64,000 bases of DNA from assembly GCA_017590115.1 (NCBI GenBank), contig JAGGNK010008781.1, positions 5,745,371 to 5,809,370 of the forward strand, in the 5' to 3' direction. This stretch comes from Montifringilla adamsi (lineage: Eukaryota; Chordata; Aves; Passeriformes; Passeridae). Position 1 is the stretch's first letter. Every line of letters begins with the position of its first letter. Below are positions 1-11,320 of the stretch, piece by piece. The notes below the pieces were generated by a model. The model had not been told where the DNA came from. It searched no databases and was given only the letters and a program-made list of their open reading frames with translations. Both the position numbers and the translations under genes were made by a program.

Positions 1-338
1 GATCTTAAAAAATGCCTATAAAAGTGCTAGAAAAATTCTAGAAAAGTTCTAAATGCAAAGAACTCCTGGACAATAAACAATTACAAGCATGTTATTGACA
101 ATCAGGACAGGAATTGAGAATATTCCAAAACAGGGTAAGTAAAAATTCTTAGAAATCATACCCTAAAATTTCTGGTAATAATGAAAGAATATTCCTGGGT
201 AGCACATGATGTATGGAAAACGTATCTGACTATTTCAAAAAACACTGGGGGGAATACCAAAGACCTCCTTGTTTTTCATTAAAGACTCTTTAGAGCATCA
301 TTACTCTGCAAGTTCTCTCTTCCTCAGCTCTTCCTCAC
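1..338 (-). other. Start of final GALNT9 intron (partial)
   Basis: The donor GTGAGG opens this intron at 338 and it runs off the left end. The sequence is AT-rich with no recognisable coding signal. The expected terminal exon, with a gamma-repeat Cys-Leu-Glu motif and stop, is not seen here. Confidence 0.8.
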
Positions 339-506
339 CTGTGTGAAATCCCAGAACCTCTGTGCTGGCCTCAGGACATCTTCACACTTCTTGAGGGTGG
401 GTGTCCTGCCCTTGCCATCGTCCACCAGGCATTTGGAGTCGGGCAGGAAGGCGGTGGAGCCCAGCGGCCCCAGCTGCAGGACACCTTCCGAGCTGTAGCG
501 GACAAG
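339..506 (-). CDS. GALNT9: GALNT9 internal exon: lectin domain, second repeat
   Basis: This is a 168-bp exon (56 codons, phase 0 at both ends). The acceptor is CCCGCAG, with exon base 1 at 506, and the donor GTGAGG starts at 338. It starts LVRYSSEGVLQLGPLG and ends RFWDFTQ. KCLVDD (residues 25-30) and KKCED (39-43), followed by AQRFWDF, form the second (beta) repeat of the ricin-type lectin domain, again with a Cys pair. CLV stands where lectin-active family members often have CLD. The third (gamma) repeat and the C-terminus should be on one further exon, which does not appear in 1-338 and so lies outside the window. The exon is GC-rich compared with the flanking introns. Wording throughout is closest to GALNT9. 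Confidence 0.95.
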
Positions 507-3500
507 CTGCGGGAGAAAGGAGAGTTCTGAGCTGCTGAGGAGCCTTTTGGCCTGCTGGGACACACTGCTCAAGGGCAAATCTTGGCAATGTTGGTAAAAC
601 CTAGAGCACAACGTTCTCTTCTCCCACACTTCTGCTCCCCACCACTCCCCACCCACCATGTCACTGCAAAAAGGGCAATCAAGGAAGTGAAGTAATCAAT
701 ATGTAAATCATGCCCACTCAGCAGGAGTTGATTTAACAAGGACACGATGTCAATTTTGTCGTGCAGTTTGTTCTTAAGAGCTCTGTTAGAGGCTATTGAT
801 AGCAACAAGTCTAATTAGTTTTTGTAAATAAACATTACTGAAAAAATCCAGCCATGCAACCCATATCCAAAAATATGAGAGGAAAAAAAGAAACCATGAG
901 GGAAATGGCAGCAAATTTGCTAACATATGCTTCAGGCCTACATAATAAAGAATGACACTCTGGTATTTCAGTTTTGTGTAAAGCACATTAAAGTGAAAAT
1001 GCACGATGCTAATTTGGCAGCAGGCCAATATGTCAAATCAGACTTATCTACTTCTCACTTCTGTGCTTAAACCCAGAGTCATTAAACCAGCATAATATTT
1101 TGCCCTTCTTGCTCTGAAAGAGCAACACCCAGGTGCCAAAAGACTGCAGAGTGGAGTCAGATACGTGGCTTGTGTGCTGTCAGTCTGGATGCTGCAGGGT
1201 GAGGATCTGAGCCACCAAAGAAATGCAATTACCACCCACGAAATTCACTGCCTGTCTGGTGCTATTGCTGTTATATGGCTGAAATTACTTAACAAGAAAG
1301 GGAAGGAAGGTCAGAAGTGCCTGCCATTTATTGGATGCCACTGACCAGTGTGTGAGATATCATTAAGAATCAATCAAAAAAACTCAAATTAGAGTCTGGC
1401 TTTCTACTGCCATCCTTATTAACCTCAGAAGAATCATGCTGTGAATAATCATTTCTTGCTGGTGGTAAAAAGAGCATGGTCTACTTGCTCCCAGACCAGA
1501 TGCTCTTTGACATAGTATGTGTTCATTTTCCCACCTGCCACTTCTGTTCAGAGCAGCCATGTGAAGCACAGAGGTAGAAGAGAGCCTACATCAGAGAGAA
1601 ACCACATGAGGATGCTCTGGGTATGAACGGTGCCTTTGTCATGGCACAGTCTGGACACACTTAATCAAGACACTTTTGGGGTTTTTTTTTCCCCACTCTG
1701 AGAGGTTAGGAGGAACATATGTAAAATAAGCCTCAAGCAAGCAAAATAATTCAAAATATGAAGGAACTGCCAGGTCAGACAAATTGGCTTTGTTTTTTCA
1801 CATAAAAAGGAGCTGTTTAAAAAAAAATGCAAATCAAACACGACATTTTGTCTTTTATTTTTTTTTCTTAAATAAAACCAGACTGTATATTTCACACTTC
1901 TATTTAATGGGTTTCCAGCAGAATTTAAATGAACTGTAGGTATGGCTGAAACACTGACCAGAAAATGTATTCATCTTGCAGTCTTTATTATCTCTCTGTA
2001 GTCCCAAAATACTGCCCCACAAGCTTGTTGGCTTTGCCTTATGTAGATAATCAGAAGCAGTGTTTATAATGGACTATCTGCTCTGTAGGATAGGATTGAT
2101 TTTCCTTTTTGAGATGAGCAGCATTTTCTGAACTGGTATTAAAATGGTCTAAAGCATTCTTTGTCACCAGAATCTCAGTAGCCAGAGTTCCATGTGCTCT
2201 GTATCACTGTGGCCATGCACTTTGTTATAGAGCAGCCTGTCAGAGCAGAAAGGACCAGTCCTGCCTAAGCTTTAGAAGTGGAAGATACATTAACTCTATT
2301 CTAAACTATCTGCAGGATTGAAAGTGGCAGTTTGTGTTACAGCTCAACAGGGTCAGGGATGGCTCGGTGCAGGAGACTCTTATCTGTACAATCTTGAGAC
2401 AAATGGAACAGCATGGGCCTAATTTCCTGAATCTGCACTTTCTGTCAAGTTTTTATGGCTGATCCAACAGTCATGAAAACTTAGGCTTATTCTGCAATAA
2501 AATAGAATTCTAAAAAACCCACCCACAAAGGATTATATCAGTTCAGCCCATATTACATAGGAAAGCTGTAGAGCCTGCTTCTGCAAAATCAGACCAAAAA
2601 TTAAGGTTCAAGAAACGGCTATATGATTAATAACATCTCCCTCCAGAGAATTCCTATCTTAACTTCCTAGAGACAGCATAAACTGTGAAAATAAAATAAG
2701 CATTAAGAGAAGTTGCTTATTACTATAGGCTAGAAAACAGAAGTTGGGACACAGCCAATTAAAATTATACCTCCTGTGTTCAAACTTGATCTTAAGTGTC
2801 ATTAACGTATCCACAAAGAAATAATTCCTATTTATGTTAGGACTGTGGGCATGATACACCATGTCAAATCCATTCCCAGAGCCAAAATCAAATGACAAAG
2901 TTCCCTTTGTTAAGAAATATTAAATCTTATGAATTTTTAAAAAAAATCATCTATGCAGGTTTTGATGGGCTGAGATCCTTAGATATCCACACACTCCAAA
3001 TTGCAAGCTGCAGAACAGAAGCACACTTTTACACATCACATTGGGATGGACCTTCACTCAGTTTTTCTCTTTTATCTAGGAAGAGCTGAAGGATTCAAAT
3101 GACACTAAAGCCAAGTGATCTATTAAATACTCAAGATCTAATCCTGATACCATCTGCTATACTGATGTAAGATAGGACAGTTTTCCCTTCAACATTCAGA
3201 AATCTGAACAGAATGCAAAAGATGTCAAAGGTTGTTTATCAAACCCACCATACCTGGATCAGAAATAGTCAGTGCTGCTGCCTATGGAATATGATCCTCC
3301 AGGAATATTAATGTGGTAAGAAAATAGCAGCATAAAACTGGAGGATTTGACTTCAAAAACATCCATTCCTGCTAATTTCCAGTCAAGTGAAAAAAGCACC
3401 AAATGATTGCAGGTAATTGTTTGTAGAAAACAGTTACTAGGATGGGTCTGGTAGCTTTCCACACTAAATTTAACCTCCCTCTCTCACTCTTGCTCTCCAG

Positions 3501-4933
3501 GCAAAAGGAAATCTTTAATGGTTCCTCAGTCCTGCAGTTAAGGCAAGCTGTCAGCTGACACAGGAACAGAAGCAGTGAGTGATGCAGGAATCCCAAACAC
3601 CCTGCATCTCCAGAATACCTGCCCCCTCAAGGCAAACAGATCACAGGTTATCAAACTTCCATGTTTGCTCCAGAATCCCACCCACGGCTTCCTGCAAGTG
3701 GAGAAAGGACCTGTTCATCCACCCTGCTGCCCTGCACACAAATCTGGGCAGTCACAGCTCTACCCAGCAAAATGTGAAGTACCTGCCCTCTAGCAACAGT
3801 TTAAGCAAAGCCTTTCATCTTCTCTCACTCTGTTTGTGTAGCTGCAGCCCCAGGAATCGAGCAGGCAGCTCTCCCTTCCTTCGGGTTGCTCTCAATGCAG
3901 AGGGAGTTCTCTCCTTCACGGCTGCACTGCCTCCCCTCTCTCTGCTGTGAAAGGGAAGGGAGGAGGGTGGACAAGGAGGTTGTTCACCCTGGCTCTTCTA
4001 TCCCAAGAAGCCATTTCATTAAGTTCTCCTCTCTTTCACATACCATATAATCAGCTCCACATCACAGCACTCAAGGCAGGCTCTGAGACAGTGAATATTT
4101 CCACTGGGGCTGTGCAGTGCTCTCAGATGGTTCAAAACCTGCATGTCCTCTAACCATTCTATAAAGCTTCCAGAACAACACATTCCACTTTTGAGGGGCT
4201 TGTATCTGTCCACCTGTCCTCACAACCTCACTTTTTTACTTCTTTTTTTTTACAAAAGTGTATAGTACCACTGGGCTTTACAGCTGATTGCACAACGGAA
4301 GCCACACACAGAGGCAGAGCAGTTCAAGACTCCAAATATATTTCTTTATTTACAAATCTTCTGTAGCCCTGGACTGTTTCTCCCAGCAGTATTTGCAAAC
4401 TTTTTTTTTTCCTGAAAGCCATTAGACTCAAACTTCAGATCCAATGAACACATATAAAAAGGACACTACCTTGTTGTAAAATAGGTTTTGAAATCGACTC
4501 AGACTGATGCAAAACCTTGTCTGGATATTCTTAGCTGTTAGCTTACAATGACTTCGCTCAAGTCAAACACATTAAACTAAATTGATGTAAACTCAGGCTA
4601 AATGCATTCCAGAGCATCCATAAAAGAGCTTGTCCCTGTTTGAATAAAGAAATTTAAAAGCTGATATCATTACAAAGATGTGATTTATCATGGTGAAAAC
4701 TGATCTTGAAAATACACTCAGGGAAAGGCAGTCACAGTGGAGTGTTTTTATTTTGCCACTGTAATTTGGGACAACAACATCTAAGGGAAACAGAAGGGTA
4801 AGACATAGAGAAAAAGAACATTTTATCACAGATGAACAGTAATCTTATTCCTAACTCAGCTTTCTTTAAACACCTGCCTGACTTGGGTGGGTTTCAGTGG
4901 AACCATGTGTACACTAAAATAACTGGTAATCTG

Positions 4934-4956
4934 CTTCAATTCTGTCAGAATTGAAG
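4934..4956. repeat. Perfect inverted repeat, 10-bp arms, 3-nt loop
   Basis: Arms CTTCAATTCT (4934-4943) and AGAATTGAAG (4947-4956) are exact reverse complements around GTC. Function is unknown. Confidence 0.9.
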
Positions 4957-6278
4957 AGTATGAAAAGCAAACAGGGCTGTACTAAACAGGGAGAGACGTT
5001 CCCATTGGTAGGACATATGAACACAAGTGATAACCCAACTGGGGAAAGGGAGTTCCATATTTATATGAATTTATATTCACTAGAAATGTACAATTAACCC
5101 AAATCTCGGCTCAGTAGGGGTATTTTATGTCCTGTGCTTGAGATGAAAAATGTCAGAAATGGAAAACTAAATGCAGCAGACAACTATGCTCACCCAGCCT
5201 GATTAGAAGAGGGGCTTAAAAAATGTTTATTTAATATATTAAAACGCTTGCTGTCAACACCTTTCATGCTATGTGCTTGAATATCCTTGATTAGGGTTTG
5301 TGCAGCTGTGGTTCTCACACTGAATTAATTTTGTAAATTGTGGTGAGATTATAGAAGTTTTCCAGCTGTGTAATCATTAATTAACTTGGCTGCATTTGAA
5401 CCCATGCTTGTCTGTGAAATACTCAACTTAGATAAAACATCACCTCTGCCTTCATTTGGTGTTTCTTGCAGAATGAAAACTCTTTTCCTGTTTTTTGTTG
5501 TTTTGTTTGTTTGATTTAAAGGGAAGAATTCACTGTAACTTATGCCCTCAACTATTTTCTTCCCAAAGTCAAAGCCTACTCTGTGAAACAGGAATCATGG
5601 AAGCAAACAAGTAGGTTAAGGACTTAAATTGCAAAATAAATTACAGTCAGAACCACTTATTTCATTACTCTTCTAAGTGCTAGCACACTATGATAGAGAT
5701 TAGATGTTGCTAAGGGACATTCAGGAAGGACTTAAATTTGCAACTTTCTGTTCCGATTAGGATGGAGCAGGAGACTGAACTCTCTCTGAGCACCTTGACA
5801 TCTCTAATGAGAGTCTTCTTGAGAAGCTAATTTACATCTATTTAAGCGATGCTATTTTGTTACCTTATTCAAAGGCTGCTCCTTCCACCTCTACTAGGAG
5901 AGTGTCAGTCAAATACTCCATAATGATCCTGCCAAAGGTGGACATTGTGCCAGCAGGAATTACTGTCTGTCTCGCTTTGCCTCCGTGGTGATGCACGAGC
6001 CAGGACTCCCAATCAATATATGCATGACTGAACCTCAGGTAATTGTTAAGCTTGATAAGGTCAGGGTTTATTTACACATGAGAATGTTCATTAATATAGT
6101 TTTGATTCAGATGCTACTTCAAAAGAAACAAGGATTGCATTTCAGAAAAAGCTCAAGTCCTGGATTTAAATAATATCCAACTTGTAGAAGTAAAATCACT
6201 ATGAGCATGGAAAAAAGAAATGTCATTTTTAAATCTTCAGACATCTGAAAGAAAATAATAATATGCACAGGGACTTCC

Positions 6279-6293
6279 AAAAAAAAAAAAAAA
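6279..6293 (+). repeat. Poly(A) tract, 15 nt
   Basis: This is an uninterrupted run of A followed by GAGAGAA. It is a simple repeat with no recognised mobile element attached. Confidence 0.95.
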
Positions 6294-6794
6294 GAGAGAA
6301 ATCTTCTATTTTAGAAAAGTCTTAGAGGATATTCTTAATTCCCTTTGAAGCTGATGTTAAATATGTGCTTAACTTTTTGCCTACTTGGGGGAATCAAATC
6401 AGCAGCTTGATAAATAATTTCTGCCCAGGAGCCTGTTGGACCAAGGAACAGTTAAATTAAAGAGGTACCATGAATAAGTCATGCCATAGCAAGAAGAACT
6501 GCTCACTCACACAGACTACCTAAATTAATTAAACTTCAGTGGATCCCTGTTATTTAAACAAAGTAACATGATTCTTCTGTCTTTCCTAACTGGCAATTTC
6601 AAAGTATGGATTCACATGCTGGACAACCTTGGAAAAGGCACCTGACAAGACTGGGGTAAAGCCAGGCATTTGCCTTTGCAACTCAGGAATTATCCTGCCA
6701 AACTCAACCCAGATACATCCAGTTACTCTTTGTTTCTTCTGAATATTCTCTGAGTTCAAGGTTTCTCACTCATTATGGGATTTTCACCCTTTAC

Positions 6795-6890
6795 CTGGGA
6801 GGACATTCCATGGCAGGGATAAAGGATGGCTTTGTCATCCTCTTCAGCCCCCTGGTCCAGGCAGTAGCCGCTGGCTTTGCTGTTCCGCAC
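6795..6890 (-). CDS. GALNT9: GALNT9 internal exon: start of ricin-type lectin domain
   Basis: This is a 96-bp exon (32 codons, phase 0 at both ends). The acceptor TTCTAG ends at 6891 and the donor GTAAAG starts at 6794. It reads VRNSKASGYCLDQGAEEDD and then KAILYPCHGMSSQ. YCLDQ (residues 9-13) and LYPCHG (23-28) are the two half-signatures of the first (alpha) repeat of the C-terminal beta-trefoil lectin domain; the two Cys are expected to form the repeat's disulfide. The usual QxW at the end of the repeat is replaced by GMSSQ, running into LVRY in the next exon. The acidic EEDD stretch is a variable loop in the family. The exon is too short to stand out as an open reading frame and was found from its protein match and splice sites. 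Confidence 0.95.
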
Positions 6891-9223
6891 CTAGAATCAG
6901 ATCAGAATGAAAACTTCAGCTGGAAATTAATCCCTATTTTAGCCCAGTCCAGCTAAATCTCAGCTGTGCTACAGCTCCTGAAAAAAGTACTATGTAAAAC
7001 TGCTCTCTGAGGGACACATGCTTCTCCTTCAGCTATGACAGGGTGCCAGCAGTGAATCTGCTCCAGGAAAAGACATTATTTGGACAACCTGCTGTCTCTA
7101 CACACCTTGGGTCAGAGGTACATTTTTGGCAATTACTCAAGGATAAGAACTTCCTAAAATTCACCCTAAGAAACCCAGGCTGAGTTTTGCTCCAAATTGC
7201 CAATGTGCAAACATAAATTTTGACCCTCTATGATGAGAATGTGGCTTCACAAACAGGATAGGAGCTACCCAGGATTGGTGTTGGATGTGACATGCTTTTG
7301 TTTCTTCCTATTGCTGATATAAAACCAAAAAAGCATGTAAAAAATTTTCATCTGAACTGAAAATATAGTACATTGTTATGTACAGAAGTGACATAAACCA
7401 CATTTTATGAAAGGGCACAGGTTCAGAGATCCAAGGAAGTAAAAAAGTTCCTGTGCCTCCCTAGACAAGAAGAATTTACAAGTCTATAAAAACTGGGATG
7501 GAGCTCTTGTGAAAACACTTCCAGCCTTTCTCTTGAGGCTGGAAGCATTACACACATATTTTGAACATAGAAAAACTTTAGAGATATCGTAAACAAGAAG
7601 TTATTTAGACCTGTTGAGTCTTTTGAGACTCAACAGGTCAATTTTAGTTTAGACTCTGAAGTACCTGTCTAGCCACCCCCATAATTTAGAAACAGCTGCT
7701 GCATAAATTGTCAGAAAAAAAATCAGTATATATTCCTTCATATTATAGTGTACAAGCATAACAGGGAATCCAATTGGATAAGGGGCCCCACCAACAACTG
7801 AAGTTCAGGAGGTTTATTTTATGGCTTGGGTGCTGTAAAGGCTAAAGAAGATGAAGACAGCTTTATGAGATGGCTTTAAAAAAAGGGGAATTGAGTCACT
7901 AGGAAATATATTTTTACTACTGTTTCAATCTGTCTCACATCTACTCAATACATTTATTTTTCTTGAAACTCACAAAAATTCAGACATCTTTTCCTCCAGG
8001 AAAATAACCAAAAGTACTTTACAACAAGCTTGATGTCATTAGGATGAAGCCTAAGAATGAAAGGGACCTAGGCTGGTTTATAACAGGTAAATACCTTGTG
8101 TGGCTCTATTCTATTAAAAATGTTAAAGAATTTGATATTTGCATCACTAGACTTCCTTTTTGACTCAAGAACCTTTTATGTGACAGCTCAAGAGAAAGAA
8201 ACAAAATTTATTTTAGAGCCCAGATTGCTCAGGGTCTGCTATAATTGACACAACATTGGCACTTCTGCCAATGTTCTTCACTGTTAACGACCTTCTCAGA
8301 GCTGACAGACACCAAGAGCTCCTCTTGAATTTACTCAGAGTCTTTCCTCAGTTCCTGATGGGGATAGTTATATTAGGATGCAAAGTGATATTATGGAATA
8401 AAACTTCCACTTTGTATCAATGTCTCAAGTGCCTGACTTATTTTTGTATGAAGTCAATCAAATGGAAGAGAAAGGAACAGTCTCCATTTAGCTGTCTTGT
8501 GGGAAAATATATTGCCTTCGGGTTTAATTGCAGCTCATGTAGACAATTATTTGAGCTCTGTTGACCACTGACATTTTCTTTATGATGTCTGTGGCATCTT
8601 ATTTGGGAAAATGATTGCCTCAAACTTATGTCTCAGTGTTTTAAAATGAGAGTGAAGGAGGTTGTGTGCAATTGTCAGTAAGGATGACTTCACCTGTGTC
8701 TCAGCATACGTCGCAGTTGAGACGGCTGCGATACACAGAGTATCACCATACGAGATCAGAAGGCTTCAACCCATACACAGTAACATCAGGTCACTTCAGA
8801 AGCCTTCAAGCATCTGCCTTTCTTGTTCTTTAGCCCAACATTTTGTACTCCTCACGTTCATGCATTGCACCTGTGTGCCCTCTGCTCCCTTTGGTGGTTG
8901 CTCAGTGCCCCTGGGCACTCCATGGCTCATTGCTGTCACTGCTGCTCACCTGGTTTTCAAAGCTGTGCCCACTGGGGATGGGGCTCAGCTACAGCCCCAC
9001 TCACAATCACCACAAACTGTGTGCCTACAACCTGCTGCTCTCCAACAAAAGGAACAGGGCTTCTCACAACCATGCTCCTTAGTGTTGATTAAAAGGAGAG
9101 GAGGGCATTTTTGTTGCCACCGCTGTGCTGATGTGTAATTGCTCGGTACATCCTGATAGCCAGCTCTGAAAGCAGAGGACTGCTCGAGTGCAGCTGTGAT
9201 GTGTTTCCAAAGATGTGCTGTAC
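6891..9223 (-). other. GALNT9 intron
   Basis: This intron is 2,333 bp, with donor GTACAG at 9223 and acceptor TAG ending at 6891. It holds the strongest perfect hairpin of the window (7608-7639) and a small CpG-containing patch around 8708-8753. A plus-strand open frame at 8662-9138 reads as low-complexity Cys/His/Ser-rich protein without family features and is not accepted as a gene. Confidence 0.8.
7608..7639. repeat. Perfect inverted repeat, 14-bp arms, 4-nt loop
   Basis: Left arm 7608-7621 (GACCTGTTGAGTCT) and right arm 7626-7639 (AGACTCAACAGGTC) are exact reverse complements around TTTG. The arms do not extend beyond 7608 and 7639 (A opposite A). No mobile element was recognised on either side. 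In the GALNT9 transcript it would fold as an intronic hairpin. Confidence 0.95.
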
Positions 9224-9361
9224 CTCTCCGTAAGTGACTGTGTTATTGTAAACCCTCATCTCAGGGTACACGTTCTCCAAGTACCACTTAAAGCTCCGGC
9301 ACTGCAGGCGCTGTCGCAGAGCAATTCTTTCAGAAACGTCTCCAAAGTCAACTCCGGGGTT
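9224..9361 (-). CDS. GALNT9: GALNT9 internal exon: end of catalytic domain and linker
   Basis: This is a 138-bp exon (46 codons, phase 0 at both ends). The acceptor TTTGCAG ends at 9362 and the donor GTACAG starts at 9223. It starts [19 protein letters not shown] and continues through [15 protein letters not shown] to TYGE. This is the conserved segment that closes the catalytic domain and leads into the linker before the lectin domain. NNT at residues 39-41 is an N-glycosylation sequon, conserved in position as far as I recall. The open frame runs past both splice sites into the introns (9089-9529), which makes a longer chance reading frame; the splice consensus and the homology end sharply at the boundaries given. 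It joins the 13100-12915 exon as Met-Ala/Asn-Pro-Gly, and GALNT9 normally has a small residue at that point. Confidence 0.95.
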
Positions 9362-10592
9362 CTGCAAAGCAGAAAACGAATAAAGAAATTTCACTGCACT
9401 GGCTTTATGGTTGCTATCTTTACTGAAATCAAACTGGAGTTCATTTTGTACATCAAGTTGTATTTTCCTCTTTTCCTTCTTTTGTTGTGAGCAGCAGCTC
9501 ATCAAACAGCTGGTGTTGAGTGCAGACAATAAATATTAGTGAAAGCCAGTGGAAAAAGGACATAAAGAACAAAAGAAACCCCAAAATAAATCAAAATAAT
9601 AAGAATACAATAAGAATGTTTTTACTTACAGCAGTTTTAAGTGCTTGCAATCAATCCTGAAGTCTTTGCTTTCAGATTCATTTAGAATTTCAGCAGTAAT
9701 TCTGATCTAAAATATGGCAGCTTGGTCATGCTTTACTCCAGTAAGAGATTTGAGTGTTCAGTAAAGTAAATGATGTCAGAACAGATCTGTTAAAACTTCA
9801 AAGCGAAGCTGCTCAAAAATCATTAAACTCCACTAAGCATTCATATAGACCAGCATTCAGTTTTTACTACAACTGGAGCTCATTTGCAGACTTGAGCCAT
9901 AGAGTGCAGTTAAACTCAAAACCTTTATAATTCTACTTCAGAATTTAATTCACATTTAAATACAAATCCCATGAAAGACACAGACTGGAAGATTCAAGTT
10001 AATATGAATAAAGTCAGACATTTAAAACTGGTGGGTCCTGAGTTAGAGTCTGTTGATTTAAAGTGTTATAAATCATCACAGTTCAACATTAAGACAGTAA
10101 GAGTTACCTCATCCAAAAACCTTTTCCGACACTACATTAATCAAATGGACTGAAACTGGGGAGTTTTGCATGAGATCTCTCTGAAGTGCCTTGTGCTCTT
10201 CCTACAGAAGAATATCTTCACATTTTCCAGATTGTTTCTAATGCAGGGTTCCAAGACAGCAGCAAATCTTAGCTCAGGGTTTATTAAGATCCCCAACAGA
10301 TGCCTGGTTTTCAGTAGAGAATAGAAGTGTAATACTGAACAGGTTTTCCTATTTGCCACATAAAGAGTTTGCTGTGCTCACTGCTGCTTGCTGATGCACG
10401 TTCTGTCAGGAGCCCTCAGTGCAGCATCCATTCAACTGAATGTTAATTTACGTAGTACTTGAGGCTGCGTGGAAGGAGAGCAATCCTCTGAGGCACTCAG
10501 TGCAATGTAAGATTCCTTTATCACTAAAATTGTTGAGGAATACATCATAAGTGGGGATGTACCAAGTATTTGGTTAACTGGAATGAAGCTGG

Positions 10593-10844
10593 GCTGAACA
10601 TGATCCTGCAGGTGTGCCCAAGACCATCTGCTGATCTAGAGAAACATTATGCACACACTCTCAATAACCTGTGAGTCGTGACAAAGATGGTGGGAAGAAG
10701 AGTTAAAGTGAAGTGCTGACCTGCTGCTGAACATGATCCTGCAGGTGTGCCCAAGAACATCTGCTGATCTAGAGAAACATTATGCACACACTCAATAACC
10801 TGTGAGTCGTGACAAAGATGGTGGGAAGAAGAGTTAAAGTGAAG
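10593..10844. repeat. Tandem duplication, about 120-bp copies at 133-bp spacing
   Basis: Copy 1 (10593-10713) and copy 2 (10726-10844) both begin GCTGAACATGATCCTGCAGG and end GAGTTAAAGTGAAG. They differ by one substitution (GACCATCT against GAACATCT) and a 2-bp deletion of TC in copy 2 within the CACACACTCTCAATAACC stretch. A 12-bp segment (TGCTGACCTGCT) lies between the matched parts. This near-identity suggests a recent event. There is no open frame through it. Confidence 0.97.
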
Positions 10845-11296
10845 AAGTTAAGAATATAAATTACAGAGAAGTTAATTTGGATTGATTTTGTGGTATGGGA
10901 AAATGCATGTGTTTTACCTACTGCTTTTCTGCCCTATTTAAAATGAGGCAATACAGAGCCCTTTTTTGCAGTGCTGTTTCTACAGAGCACAAGAGCAGCA
11001 AATGGAGCAGCTATGGAAACAAATTGAGCTGTGCTCACCCTCTGTGCCAGCTGCTGTCACCATGGGCAGGTTACAGTGTGACGGCACAATAATGAGATGT
11101 CCACAGGATTTACTTTCTGGACATATTCTTTTTAACCAGCTAGCAAGGTTTCTAATTCCCCTGCAGAAGGTTTTTGTGATGGCTTATGCCAAAAGTACAT
11201 TACTTCTGTCATCTGTATTAAATAATGCCATGAGCACTAACATCAGCTTCCTTTTCCTGAGAGCTAATAGGCTTATTTATTATGATGCACATTTTA

Positions 11297-11320
11297 TCAA
11301 TCAATCAATCAATCAATCAA
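11297..11320 (+). repeat. Microsatellite (TCAA)6
   Basis: Six perfect copies of TCAA, followed by TTTATTTTATG. Confidence 0.97.

Larger units (their letters stand above)
507..6794 (-). other. GALNT9 intron between the two lectin-domain exons
   Basis: This intron is 6,288 bp, with donor GTAAAG at 6794 and acceptor CAG ending at 507. It is mostly AT-rich unique sequence. It contains a perfect 10-bp inverted repeat at 4934-4956 and an A15 tract at 6279-6293. Short open frames (for example 3579-3950 on the plus strand) have no family resemblance. No RNA gene or repeat family was recognised. Confidence 0.8.

Noticed and set aside
8662..9138. Plus-strand open frame of 158 codons, overlapped by two others in different frames
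   Set aside because: Its Cys/His/Ser-rich low-complexity translation has no family match, and several overlapping frames are open together, which points to composition rather than coding.
9089..9529. Minus-strand open frame of 146 codons containing the NPGVDFGDV exon
   Set aside because: Only 9224-9361 is coding. The homology stops exactly at consensus splice sites and the remainder is intron read-through.
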